Shown piece after piece: positions 36,222 through 44,536 of a stretch of 64,000 nt of DNA (the stretch's first letter is position 1; each line of letters opens with the position of its first letter). The position numbers and the translations under genes were made by a program. This DNA is from GCA-2731375 sp002731375 (GTDB taxonomy: Bacteria; Pseudomonadota; Alphaproteobacteria; GCA-2731375): NCBI GenBank assembly GCA_030752605.1, contig JASMDX010000017.1, positions 1 through 64,000 on the forward strand, in the 5' to 3' direction. The notes under the pieces were generated by a model, which was given only the letters and a program-made list of their open reading frames with translations, was not told where the DNA came from and did no database searches.

Positions 36222-37136
36222 ATGGGACTTATGGATGGCAAGGTAACCCTGGTAACCGGTTCGGGGCGTGGTATTGGCCGCGCCGTGGCAATGGATCTGG
36301 CGGCAGCGGGCGCCAAGGTGGTGGTCAACGATTTCGGCAGTGGCCTGCATGGCGAGACGACCGACCAGACCCCGGCGGATGAAGTGGTGGCAGAAATCAA
36401 GGCAGCGGGCGGCGAAGCCGTCGCCAACCAAGGATCGGTCGCCGAAGCGGCTGATGCGGCGCGGATGGTGCAGGACGCCGTCGAAAGCTTTGGCCGGATC
36501 GATGCTGTGGTCAACGTCGCGGGTATTCTGCGTGACGCCTATTTCCACAAGATGACTGATGAAGAATGGAAGGCCGTCGTCGATGTGCATTTGAACGGCA
36601 CCTATAATGTTTCGCGTGCGGCAATGGATCATTTCCGGCCACAGAAATTAGGTGCCTTCGTGCATTTCACCTCGACCTCCGGTCTGGTGGGTAATGCTGG
36701 CCAGGCCAATTATGCTGCCGCCAAGATGGGCATCGTCGGCCTCTCGCGGGTCATTGCCATGGAAGGGGCGCGGGCCAATGTACGCTCTAACTGCATCTCG
36801 CCCTTTGCCTGGACCCGCATGATAGAGGCTATTCCCGTGACCTCAGATGAAATGGCGGATGCTTTCGACAAATTCCGCCGCAATGCCTCGGCCGAACATA
36901 TCGCGCCGGTGGCGACCTATCTGTGTACCGATGCGGCCAAGGATGTCACCGGTAATATCTTTGGCGTGCGTGGCAACGAGATTTATTTGATGAGCCAGCC
37001 GCGACCGATCCGTACTCTGCACAAGGGTGACGGCTGGACGCCTGAGGATCTGGCCGCTACCTTGGAACCGGCCCTGCGCCATGATCTGTATGGTCTGGAA
37101 GGCAGCGGCGAGTATTACGCCTGGGATCCGATCTAG
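36222..37136 (+). CDS. SDR-family 3-hydroxyacyl-CoA dehydrogenase-like protein
   Basis: 304-residue short-chain dehydrogenase, longer than the usual 250 and close in layout to the dehydrogenase part of peroxisomal MFE-2/HSD17B4. Cofactor loop TGSGRGIG at 12-19, acidic NDFGSG that fits NAD preference, catalytic Ser151, Tyr164 and Lys168 in QANYAAAKMG. The C-terminal 55 residues extend past the core. First gene of a tight + strand run through the enoyl-CoA hydratase at 41188, consistent with a beta-oxidation-like role. Confidence 0.9.
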   Translation: MGLMDGKVTLVTGSGRGIGRAVAMDLAAAGAKVVVNDFGSGLHGETTDQTPADEVVAEIKAAGGEAVANQGSVAEAADAARMVQDAVESFGRIDAVVNVAGILRDAYFHKMTDEEWKAVVDVHLNGTYNVSRAAMDHFRPQKLGAFVHFTSTSGLVGNAGQANYAAAKMGIVGLSRVIAMEGARANVRSNCISPFAWTRMIEAIPVTSDEMADAFDKFRRNASAEHIAPVATYLCTDAAKDVTGNIFGVRGNEIYLMSQPRPIRTLHKGDGWTPEDLAATLEPALRHDLYGLEGSGEYYAWDPI

Positions 37137-37160
37137 GTCACAAGGAAGGTAACGAATAAT

Positions 37161-37790
37161 ATGTATTTCGATCCCAAGGACGGCTTGAAGCCGCCGCCAT
37201 TCAAGCACACGGTCTACAATGCCCTGGTGGTGCCCCGGCCCATTGGCTGGATCTCCACCGTTGACACAAAGGATGTCATCAACCTGGCGCCTTACAGCTT
37301 TTTCAATGCGCTGTGCGGCGATCCACCTTGCGTGATGTACTGCCCGAACGGCTACAAGACCGGCACGACGGAGCCTAAGGATTCCCTGACCAACGTGCGG
37401 GAGACGGGGGAGTTCGTCTTCAATATGGTGACCATGGATTTGTTGGAGCCCATGAACGCCACCTCGATCCACGCGCCTGCCAGTTATGATGAGATGGCCG
37501 AAGCCGGGTTGGAGGCAGCACCTTGTGAACAGGTCAAGCCGCCGCGGGTGGCAAATTCACCGATCGCCCTGGAATGCAAGGTACTGCATATCATCGATCT
37601 GCCCGAAACTCGTACTGGTGTGCCCAACACGACGGTGATCGGGCAGGTCGTGGGCATTCATATTGACGATGATGTGATTGTTGACGGCAAGATCGATTCA
37701 GCCAAGGTTCAGCCCCTGGCCCGTTTGGGCTATCTGGACTATGCGGCGATCACGCCAGACAGCATTTTCGCCGTACCGCGGCCGGATTAG
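37161..37790 (+). CDS. Flavin reductase-like FMN-binding protein
   Basis: 209-residue split-barrel protein of the flavin reductase family. It starts MYFDPKDGLKPPPFKHTVYN, followed by VVPRPIGWISTVD near 25-37, the FMN contact motif, and APYSFFNALCGDPP. It may supply reduced flavin to an oxygenase or reduce a substrate directly; no two-component monooxygenase partner is next to it. AAGGAAGG precedes ATG 37161. It lies 24 bp after the SDR and 8 bp before the aminotransferase. Confidence 0.88.
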   Translation: MYFDPKDGLKPPPFKHTVYNALVVPRPIGWISTVDTKDVINLAPYSFFNALCGDPPCVMYCPNGYKTGTTEPKDSLTNVRETGEFVFNMVTMDLLEPMNATSIHAPASYDEMAEAGLEAAPCEQVKPPRVANSPIALECKVLHIIDLPETRTGVPNTTVIGQVVGIHIDDDVIVDGKIDSAKVQPLARLGYLDYAAITPDSIFAVPRPD

Positions 37791-37798
37791 ACAGAGAC

Positions 37799-38701
37799 AT
37801 GGCAGGTGGCAGCCACGATTATCTGGATGATCAGCGCAATGCCTTGATCCTAATTTCCATCAATGGGGAGCTGTTTCCCCGTGACGATGCCAAGGTCTCG
37901 GTTTTTGATTCCGGTTTCATGCTGGGGGATGGGGTCTGGGAAGGCATCCGCCTGCACAAGGGCCGCCTGCTGTTTCTCGACGCCCATATGGAGCGCCTGT
38001 ACGAGGGCGCTAAGGCCATCGACATGGATATCGGCCTGAGCCCCGGCGAAATGGTGACCAGGATTGAAGAGGTTCTGGCCGGTAATTCCATGGACACAGA
38101 CGTCCATATCCGCCTGATGGTAACCCGCGGCATCAAGTCGACGCCCTATCAACACCCCAAGGTCACTATCACACCGCCGACCGTGGTGATTATTCCGGAG
38201 TACAAGGTGGCGGTGGAAGGCGCCGGTCTGAAGCTGGCAACGGTGCATGTGCGCCGTGGCGCCCCGGACGTGCAGGACCCGGCGCTCAATACCCACAGTA
38301 AGCTGAATTGCATCACCGCCTGCATTCAGGCCGACAAGATGGGCGCGGACGAGGCCTTGATGCTTGATCCTCATGGCTTTGTTGCCACTTGCAATTCGAC
38401 GCATTTCTTTATTGTCCGCAAGGGTGAGGTCTGGACCTCGTCAGGGCGTTATTGCCTGGCCGGTATCACTCGTGCCAAGGTTCTCGAACTGGCGCGGGAG
38501 AACGCTATTCCCGGTCTGGAAAAGGACTTTAGCCTGACCGACGTCTATAACGCGGACGAAGCCTTTGTCACCGGTACTTTCGCGGGTTTGATTCCGGTGC
38601 TGGAGATCGATGGCCGGGCGATCGGCAGCAATACCGGCCCGGTAACGGCCCGGCTGCAGGGGCTGTACCGGGATCTGTGTGAGAGGGAAGCGTGCCGATG
38701 A
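37799..38701 (+). CDS. Class IV aminotransferase (branched-chain or D-amino acid type)
   Basis: Fold-type IV PLP enzyme, 300 residues. The PLP lysine is Lys168 in NTHSKLNCI. GDGVWEGIRLHKGRL near 44-58 is the family's N-terminal signature, and VTGTFAGLIPV near the C-terminus contacts the phosphate. It could be a branched-chain aminotransferase, D-amino acid aminotransferase or aminodeoxychorismate lyase-like enzyme. The end overlaps the sulfotransferase-like gene by 10 bp, so the two are translationally coupled. Confidence 0.9.
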   Translation: MAGGSHDYLDDQRNALILISINGELFPRDDAKVSVFDSGFMLGDGVWEGIRLHKGRLLFLDAHMERLYEGAKAIDMDIGLSPGEMVTRIEEVLAGNSMDTDVHIRLMVTRGIKSTPYQHPKVTITPPTVVIIPEYKVAVEGAGLKLATVHVRRGAPDVQDPALNTHSKLNCITACIQADKMGADEALMLDPHGFVATCNSTHFFIVRKGEVWTSSGRYCLAGITRAKVLELARENAIPGLEKDFSLTDVYNADEAFVTGTFAGLIPVLEIDGRAIGSNTGPVTARLQGLYRDLCEREACR

Positions 38702-39438
38702 TGCAGGACGTGGCGCGCATCGCCATGTGGTCTGGGCCGCGCAATATTTCCACAGCAATGATGCGGTCTTTTGAGAACCGTGCCGATGCAGTGGTCTGGG
38801 ATGAACCGTTCTATGCCCATTACCTGGCTGAAACGGGCCTGGATCATGCGATGGCGGATGAGATTATCGCGGCCTACGAGAACGATTGGCGAAAGGTAGC
38901 CGACAAAGCCGTTGGGCCGGTGCCGGGGGGCGGGGCGGTGTTTTACCAGAAACACATGACCCACCACCTGCTACCCCATATGGCCATGGACTGGCTGGAC
39001 GGTTTGATGAACGCCTTTTTGATCCGCGATCCGGCGCGTGTACTTGCCTCCTACATCGAAAAACGGGCCCAGGTGACTTTGGAAGACCTGGGTCTGCCGC
39101 AACAGCAACGGTTGTTTGAATGGACCCATGAACGTACCGGCAAGGTTCCATTGGTATTGGAATCCGATGATGTTTTGGCCAATCCGGAAGGCATGTTGCG
39201 GGCCCTCTGCCGGCGCACCGGCATAGCCTTTGACTCCGCCATGCTGTCCTGGCCGGCGGGGCGGCGGAACAGCGATGGCCTGTGGGCGGCCCATTGGTAT
39301 GGCGCCGTGGAAAAATCCACTGGGTTCGTGGCTTCGCGTCGTGCCGCCAATCCCGTGCCGGATCATCTGCAAGAGCTCTTGGCATCGGCCCGACCTTATT
39401 ATGATGCGTTGCGTCCTTACCGTTTGGCGCCCGACTAG
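38692..39438 (+). CDS. P-loop sulfotransferase-like protein coupled to the class IV aminotransferase
   Basis: 248 residues, GTG start at 38692 inside the end of the aminotransferase gene. The N-terminal loop IAMWSGPRNISTAMM at ~10-24 is the modified P-loop of sulfotransferase-like proteins, WDEPFYAHYL follows near 36, and the LIRDPARVLASYIEKR segment near 104-119 matches the 3'-phosphate-binding site. I recall plant and bacterial proteins in which such a domain is fused to a class IV aminotransferase. True sulfotransfer has not been shown by sequence alone. Confidence 0.78.
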   Translation: MPMMQDVARIAMWSGPRNISTAMMRSFENRADAVVWDEPFYAHYLAETGLDHAMADEIIAAYENDWRKVADKAVGPVPGGGAVFYQKHMTHHLLPHMAMDWLDGLMNAFLIRDPARVLASYIEKRAQVTLEDLGLPQQQRLFEWTHERTGKVPLVLESDDVLANPEGMLRALCRRTGIAFDSAMLSWPAGRRNSDGLWAAHWYGAVEKSTGFVASRRAANPVPDHLQELLASARPYYDALRPYRLAPD

Positions 39439-39448
39439 GAAAACCGAC

Positions 39449-40354
39449 ATGCGATTTCTGCTTCTCGTCTTTGTTCTATTCTGTACAGCCCCTGCATTGG
39501 CCGGTCCGCCGAACGTTGTGGTGACTTTGAAACCAATACATAGCCTTGTCGCCAGCGTCATGGCTGGTATTGCAGAGCCGCATCTGTTGGTATCTTCGGG
39601 TGCCGATCCTCATAGCCACACCCTGCGTCCGTCCGAGGCGCGGGCCCTGACGCGGGCGCGGGCGGTATTCTGGATTGGCCCGGCCCTGGAAGGCTATTTG
39701 CGGAAACCTCTGGAAAACTTGGCAACTAGCGCCAAGATTGTCACCTTGTCGAAGACGCCGGGTTTGCGCCTACTGCCGGCGCGGGAAGGTGGTATTTGGG
39801 CCGAGCATAGAGATCATGCAGAACACGACCATGATTCTCATATCTGGCTGGATCCGCGTAATGCCCAGGCCATGGTGCGCCATGCCGTCGTCATCTTGAG
39901 TGAACTCGATCCGGGCCATGGCGCTGACTATGGCCGTAATGGTGATCGGGTTATCGCCGGGTTGAGGAATTTGGAGTTTGAAATTCACCAGCTTCTGACA
40001 CGGGTGCGGCCGTTGCCCTACATGGTACTGCATGATGCCTACCAGTATTTTGAAACACGCTTTGGCACCAACGTGCAGGGCGCCATTGCCATTGCGCCGG
40101 ACCGCAAACCGGGTGCCCGGCGCATCTCGACAATTCGTAGGCGTTTCACCGAAGGCAAGGTGCGCTGCCTCTTTCGCGAGGCGCAGTTTCCAGCCAAGCT
40201 GGTGGATGCCTTGACGGATGGCCTGGATGTCCGTGTAGGCAGCCTGGACCCGATCGGTTTGAGTATCGCGCCGGGTCCGGACGCTTATGGCCAATTATTG
40301 CGCCAACTGGCTGGTGGCATTGAAAATTGTCTGAGTTACAGGACCGACCGCTAA
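39449..40354 (+). CDS. ZnuA-like metal ABC transporter substrate-binding protein (orphan)
   Basis: 301 residues from ATG 39449. Signal peptide RFLLLVFVLFCTAPALAG, then the cluster 9 binding fold. Likely metal ligands are the His in LKPIHSLVASV near 33, HSHTLRPSEA near 58, and HDAYQYFETRFG near 192. A short His/Asp loop (EHDHDSHIWLD) lies near 127-137, where ZnuA proteins have a longer His-rich segment. No permease or ATPase gene is adjacent. It follows the sulfotransferase-like gene by 10 bp and precedes an enoyl-CoA hydratase, so it seems part of that operon. Confidence 0.82.
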   Translation: MRFLLLVFVLFCTAPALAGPPNVVVTLKPIHSLVASVMAGIAEPHLLVSSGADPHSHTLRPSEARALTRARAVFWIGPALEGYLRKPLENLATSAKIVTLSKTPGLRLLPAREGGIWAEHRDHAEHDHDSHIWLDPRNAQAMVRHAVVILSELDPGHGADYGRNGDRVIAGLRNLEFEIHQLLTRVRPLPYMVLHDAYQYFETRFGTNVQGAIAIAPDRKPGARRISTIRRRFTEGKVRCLFREAQFPAKLVDALTDGLDVRVGSLDPIGLSIAPGPDAYGQLLRQLAGGIENCLSYRTDR

Positions 40355-40366
40355 GGAGTGAATACA

Positions 40367-41188
40367 ATGTCCGAGCAGGACTTGATTTTGACGCGGCGGG
40401 AGGACGGCATCGGCTACCTGACCTTCAACCGCCCCGAAAAGCTGAACGCGTTCAACAACGAGTTGATGCAGGCCAGCATCGCCGCAATGGATGATTTCGC
40501 CCAGGATGATGACGTCCATGTTGTTATCGTCAGTGGCGCGGGGCGAACCTTTTCCGCTGGCTTTGATCTAATGGCCTCGGGCGAGCGTAAACTGGACAGC
40601 GTCGACAAGGTGCGGGCCCAGATGGGGCTGCAATTCGATTTCATCATCAAATTCTGGGACTGTCCCAAGCCGACCATAGCTGCCGTACATGGCTATTGCC
40701 TGGCCGGCGCCTTTGAGGCGTCTCTGGCCTGCGACATAACCATCGCTACGGAAAGCGCCATTTTTGGTGAACCGGAGGTACGCTTCGGCACGGGTGCGGT
40801 GGCCATGCTGTTGCCTTGGGTAACCGGCCCGAAACAAGCCAAGGAACTAATGCTGACCGGCGAGGACCGTCTCTCCGCGCCAGATGCCCTGCGTATGGGC
40901 CTGGTCAACCGCCTGGTGGCCGAGGATAAATTGCAGGCCCAGGCCCGCGCCATGGCGATCAAGATCGGGCGTTCGGCCTCGGTCTCGGTGCGGCTGTCCA
41001 AGCAGGCGATCAACCGTAGCTATGAAATCATGGGCATGCGCCAGGCCTTGTTAAGCGGTCTGGACATCGATGTGGAAATCAATTCCACGCCGTCATGGGA
41101 AAAACAGGAGTTCGCCCGTATTCGCAAAGAGCAAGGCGTTAACGCCGCTATCGCCTGGCGCGATTCCCGCTTCGCCGATGGAGCTTGA
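40367..41188 (+). CDS. Enoyl-CoA hydratase/isomerase family protein
   Basis: 273-residue crotonase-fold protein. AAGGAG lies 9 nt before ATG 40367. The oxyanion-hole segments are GAGRTFSAGFDLM near 57-69 and HGYCLAGAFEASLACD near 105-120; EPEVRFG near 131-137 contains a Glu at the usual position of a catalytic acid. It would hydrate or isomerise an enoyl-CoA. Last gene of the 36222-41188 run, together with the SDR supporting an acyl-CoA pathway. Confidence 0.9.
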   Translation: MSEQDLILTRREDGIGYLTFNRPEKLNAFNNELMQASIAAMDDFAQDDDVHVVIVSGAGRTFSAGFDLMASGERKLDSVDKVRAQMGLQFDFIIKFWDCPKPTIAAVHGYCLAGAFEASLACDITIATESAIFGEPEVRFGTGAVAMLLPWVTGPKQAKELMLTGEDRLSAPDALRMGLVNRLVAEDKLQAQARAMAIKIGRSASVSVRLSKQAINRSYEIMGMRQALLSGLDIDVEINSTPSWEKQEFARIRKEQGVNAAIAWRDSRFADGA

Positions 41189-41194
41189 ACCTCC

Positions 41195-42049
41195 CTATAG
41201 ACTATGCCGAACGTTCAATGTGATGGCGGTGGCGGAAACATCCTCGTCCCCGGTGCCGATATAACGGGCGTCCAGGCCCAGGCTCCAGCTACGATCGTAT
41301 TCATAGGTGACGCCAATTATGGTCTGATAGGCGAATTCCGTTGCATCCTTGGCCGCGGCCGCGACACCGCCAATGGTCGCGGCGGTACTTTCTATTTGTG
41401 CGATGCCCAGGCCACCGCCCACGTATGGTGCGAAGGACGAGCCCAAATGCATGTCGTAGTACACATTGGCCATACCCGTGGCCATTTTCATATCGCCGGT
41501 TGGTGTGGCCGTCGCGCCGCCGGCCGTGCCCTGATCATAGTCGGCCATGCGATAGGCAATTTCGCCTTCGACACGGAAATCCTGGCCCAGATAGGTGCCC
41601 AGGGACCCGTGCAAGGCAAAGCCCGGATCAAATTCAATACTGTAGGAGGCGCCGCCGGTGCTGCCGTCCAGATCGCCTTGCAAATGCAGCCCGCCGTCGG
41701 CGGCGACATAGATTCGGTTGAACCAATCATCCGTCATGACTTCGCCAAAGGGCCGGTAGGGTGCCGAGCCGGTGGCACTAGCTTGTGCCACGTTTGGCGG
41801 TGGCGGGGTGTAGCGCAAGGTAGGCGAGGGCGGGGCAATGGGACGCATGACCTGTGCCGGCACCACGGTGCCCGCCGCGGCGTTATAGCCAGATGTGGCG
41901 AAGGGATGGCTTTCGTTGATCATGCTGCTCATATCATACATGCCGCCCTTGGCGCCGGCATTTGCCGAAGCCGCCACCAACAAAACAGCCAATCCAACAC
42001 CAATTCCCGTGCAGTTTCCCGCATCAGGCCACCAGGGTCTCGAAAGCAT
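41195..42049 (-). CDS. Outer-membrane beta-barrel protein (porin-like, Opa/OmpW-type)
   Basis: 284 residues from ATG 42049, preceded by GGGAG. Signal peptide with GIGVGLAVLLVAASANAG ends near residue 35, then a ~75-residue Pro-rich linker (TPPPPN) and an eight-strand-like barrel: alternating hydrophobic strands such as RIYVAADGGLHLQGDL, FRVEGEIAYRMADYD, and a C-terminal strand ending ITLNVRHSL. The barrel resembles small immunogenic porins of alphaproteobacteria. It is convergent with the enoyl-CoA hydratase. Function unknown; structural or adhesive roles are possible. Confidence 0.8.
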   Translation of the reverse strand: MLSRPWWPDAGNCTGIGVGLAVLLVAASANAGAKGGMYDMSSMINESHPFATSGYNAAAGTVVPAQVMRPIAPPSPTLRYTPPPPNVAQASATGSAPYRPFGEVMTDDWFNRIYVAADGGLHLQGDLDGSTGGASYSIEFDPGFALHGSLGTYLGQDFRVEGEIAYRMADYDQGTAGGATATPTGDMKMATGMANVYYDMHLGSSFAPYVGGGLGIAQIESTAATIGGVAAAAKDATEFAYQTIIGVTYEYDRSWSLGLDARYIGTGDEDVSATAITLNVRHSL

Positions 42050-42151
42050 CACAATCTCCCACCGCAGAATCATTTGCAGAAAGAATAGCCCTTCATCGGC
42101 TCGGGTGCAGCCTGAATTCTGGCACCGACCCAACAATCATCGAAAATTCGC

Positions 42152-42355
42152 CTAAATCCAAAAGAATGGTTTGCAGGCTTCCGCCTTAGCCTGACCGTGT
42201 GAAATCCCAATATCATCGAGAGCATACTGATCCAGCTCTCCCAGATGTCGGCGCTGTTCGGCCCGAACCTGCCATTGATAGAGCGTCATGGCCATATTAG
42301 TCAGCGTTTTTCTAAAATCAAAAGTTATAATTGTAAATGGTAGTGTTCGTATCAT
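42152..42355 (-). CDS. DUF1127 small protein (YjiS-like)
   Basis: 67 residues with AAAGGAGCG before ATG 42355. The conserved C-terminal half reads WQVRAEQRRHLGELDQYALD, DIGIS, then AEACKPFFWI, the DUF1127 consensus of small Arg-rich alphaproteobacterial proteins, some of which bind RNA and affect phosphate or carbon metabolism. It is divergent from a LysR-type regulator gene over a 125-bp AT-rich gap. Confidence 0.85.
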   Translation of the reverse strand: MIRTLPFTIITFDFRKTLTNMAMTLYQWQVRAEQRRHLGELDQYALDDIGISHGQAKAEACKPFFWI

Positions 42356-42480
42356 GGCAACGCTCCTTTCTTGGCGTTTAGGTCATTTTGTACAGTAGGA
42401 TATAAGAGAAAATTACGAAGATGACACGCGAATGTTTTTCATATATAACATTAGAAAAATTAATGAATTGTTGTGTATAA
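42356..42480. promoter_or_regulatory. Divergent AT-rich promoter region between DUF1127 and LysR genes
   Basis: 125 bp with base composition markedly more AT-rich than the neighbours. Several A/T blocks (for example TAGAAAAATTAATGAATTG just before the LysR start) could serve as -10 elements or regulator boxes. LysR-type proteins often bind such divergent regions, but I cannot define a single T-N11-A operator. Confidence 0.4.
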
Positions 42481-43404
42481 ATGGCGGATCGAAAACTCCC
42501 ACCCCTGAACGCTCTGCGCGCTTTTGAGGCGGCGGCGCGGCAGTTGAGCTTCACCCGTGCGGGTGAGGAACTGCACGTGACCCAGGCGGCGATCAGCCAT
42601 CAGGTCAAGGCGTTGGAGCAATGGCTGGGCCTTGCCTTGTTTCGACGCCGTGGCCGGACCAATGTCTTGACCGAGAATGGCCAGACCTATTTGGCGGCGG
42701 TGCGCGAGAGCCTGGATCTGCTGGCGGTGGCCACGGACCGTCTGACCAAACGCCAGGACAGTGGTGTCTTGACCGTCACGACGCTGGCGTCATTCGCCGC
42801 TGCATGGCTGCTGCCGCGCTTGGGCCGTTTTCGCGTCCTGCATCCCGATATTGATGTGCGCCTATCGGCGGGTGACGAGATCGTGGATTTTGCCCGCGAT
42901 GACGTCGATGTGGCGATCCGCTATGGCGACGGCCATTGGTCCGGCGTTGAAGTCGTGCCCTTGATGACGGAGGATTTGTTTCCGGTTTGTAGCCCTGCCC
43001 TGCGGCAAGGCCCGCGGCCGTTACGCCGGCCGGAGGATTTGCGGCATCATACTTTGTTGCATGACGATATGCGCGAAACCTGGCGCCGTTGGCTGCTGGC
43101 GGCGGGTGTGGACGGCGTCGATCCTGACCAGGGGCCCGGCTATAACCTATCCTCTCTTGTGATCGACGCGGCAGTGAATGGCCAGGGCGTGGCTCTGGCG
43201 CGTAGCGCCCTGGTTGGTGATTACCTAGTCAGCGGCCGTCTGATAAGGCTCTTCGATATTCAACTGCCTGCGGAGTTCGCTTACTATCTGGTGCACCCCG
43301 CCCGCGCGTTGGACCATCCCAAGGTCCGTGCCTTTCGAGAATGGGTCTTGTCAGAAGTTCAGGCGGAGCAAAGTAACGCTGCCACCGCTCGATTAACCAC
43401 TTGA
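42481..43404 (+). CDS. LysR-family transcriptional regulator, GcvA type
   Basis: 307 residues. N-terminal winged HTH starts PPLNALRAFEAAARQLSFTRAG and has the recognition helix HVTQAAISHQVKALE near 36-50. The ligand-binding domain begins near 90 and contains LPRLGRFRVLHPDIDVRL and VDVAIRYGDG near 139-148, typical of the GcvA/AmpR branch. The likely target is the divergent DUF1127 gene or itself; the inducer is unknown. Little Shine-Dalgarno sequence precedes ATG 42481. Confidence 0.92.
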   Translation: MADRKLPPLNALRAFEAAARQLSFTRAGEELHVTQAAISHQVKALEQWLGLALFRRRGRTNVLTENGQTYLAAVRESLDLLAVATDRLTKRQDSGVLTVTTLASFAAAWLLPRLGRFRVLHPDIDVRLSAGDEIVDFARDDVDVAIRYGDGHWSGVEVVPLMTEDLFPVCSPALRQGPRPLRRPEDLRHHTLLHDDMRETWRRWLLAAGVDGVDPDQGPGYNLSSLVIDAAVNGQGVALARSALVGDYLVSGRLIRLFDIQLPAEFAYYLVHPARALDHPKVRAFREWVLSEVQAEQSNAATARLTT

Positions 43405-43419
43405 AAATTTGTGGGGTTT

Positions 43420-43442
43420 GGCGCTATTGATGCGCCCCTTTT
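43420..43442 (+). terminator. Weak candidate terminator after the LysR gene
   Basis: Short GGCGC/GCGCC stem (43420-43424 with 43432-43436), 7-base loop, then CCTTTT. It lies 16 bp after the LysR stop and before asd. The stem is short, so termination may be partial. Confidence 0.35.
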
Positions 43443-43484
43443 CGAACACTATTTCGAATCCTGTTGAAATAAGGAATGAGTGCC

Positions 43485-44507
43485 ATGGGTTTCAAGGTCG
43501 CGGTCGTCGGCGCCACGGGGAACGTGGGCCGGGAGATGTTGAATATTCTGCATGAACGGACGTTTCCGGCGGATGAGGTCGTGCCTTTGGCATCGACACG
43601 CTCGGCTGGCCGGGATGCGATGTATGGCGAGAAAACCTTGAAAGTCAAAGCGCTGGACACATTCGATTTCTCCACCGTCGATATTGCGTTGTTCTCGGCG
43701 GGCGGCGATGTCTCCCGCCAATGGGGCCCGGTGGCAGCGCAAGCCGGTTGCGTGGTGATCGATAATTCATCGGCCTTCCGCCTGGACCCCGATGTTCCCC
43801 TGGTGGTGCCGGAGGTCAACCCCCACGATTTGGCCGGCTATGACCAGCGTAATATTATCGCCAATCCCAACTGCTCCACCGCGCAGCTGGTGGTAGCGCT
43901 GAAGCCTTTGCACGACCGGGCCAAGATCAAGCGCGTGGTGGTCGCGACCTATCAGAGCACATCCGGTGCGGGGCGGGAACCCATGGACGAACTGTTCATC
44001 CAGACCAAGGGCATCTACGTCAACGATCAACCTAGCCCACGGGAATTTCCCAAGCAGATCGCTTTCAATGTGATCCCGCAGATCGATGTCTTCATGGACG
44101 ATGGCGATACCAAGGAAGAATGGAAGATGACGGCGGAGACCAAGAAGATCATGGATCCGGCCATCAAGCTGACCGCGACCTGTGTACGGGTGCCCACCTT
44201 CGTCGGCCATGCCGAGGCAGTGAATATAGAGTTCGAGCGCGAAATCGATGACGATGAGGCGCGAGAGATCCTGCGGGAGGCGCCGGGCTGCATGGTGGTG
44301 GATAAGCGCGAGCCGGGCGGCTATATCACGCCGGTGGAATGCGTTGGTGAGTACGCGACGTTTATTTCCCGTATCCGTGTTGATCCGACCATTCCGAATG
44401 GTTTGAATATCTGGGTGGTGTCCGACAATCTGCGCAAGGGCGCCGCCCTGAACGCGGTGCAGATCGCCGAGACGCTGGTATCGCGGTATTTGAAAAAAGC
44501 CGCCTAG
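43485..44507 (+). CDS. asd: Aspartate-semialdehyde dehydrogenase
   Basis: Makes aspartate semialdehyde for lysine, threonine, methionine and diaminopimelate synthesis. I prefer ATG 43485 because AAGGA lies 9 nt upstream; ATG 43476 is immediately behind that site. This gives 340 residues. NADP loop VVGATGNVGREML at ~7-19, nucleophile Cys130 in ANPNCSTAQ, and VRVPTFVGHAEAVN with the catalytic His. Usually found with leuCDB; here it is followed by an alpha/beta hydrolase 30 bp on. Confidence 0.95.
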   Translation: MGFKVAVVGATGNVGREMLNILHERTFPADEVVPLASTRSAGRDAMYGEKTLKVKALDTFDFSTVDIALFSAGGDVSRQWGPVAAQAGCVVIDNSSAFRLDPDVPLVVPEVNPHDLAGYDQRNIIANPNCSTAQLVVALKPLHDRAKIKRVVVATYQSTSGAGREPMDELFIQTKGIYVNDQPSPREFPKQIAFNVIPQIDVFMDDGDTKEEWKMTAETKKIMDPAIKLTATCVRVPTFVGHAEAVNIEFEREIDDDEAREILREAPGCMVVDKREPGGYITPVECVGEYATFISRIRVDPTIPNGLNIWVVSDNLRKGAALNAVQIAETLVSRYLKKAA

Positions 44508-44536
44508 AGCAGCCGTCAAATTTAGGGGATAGAACC

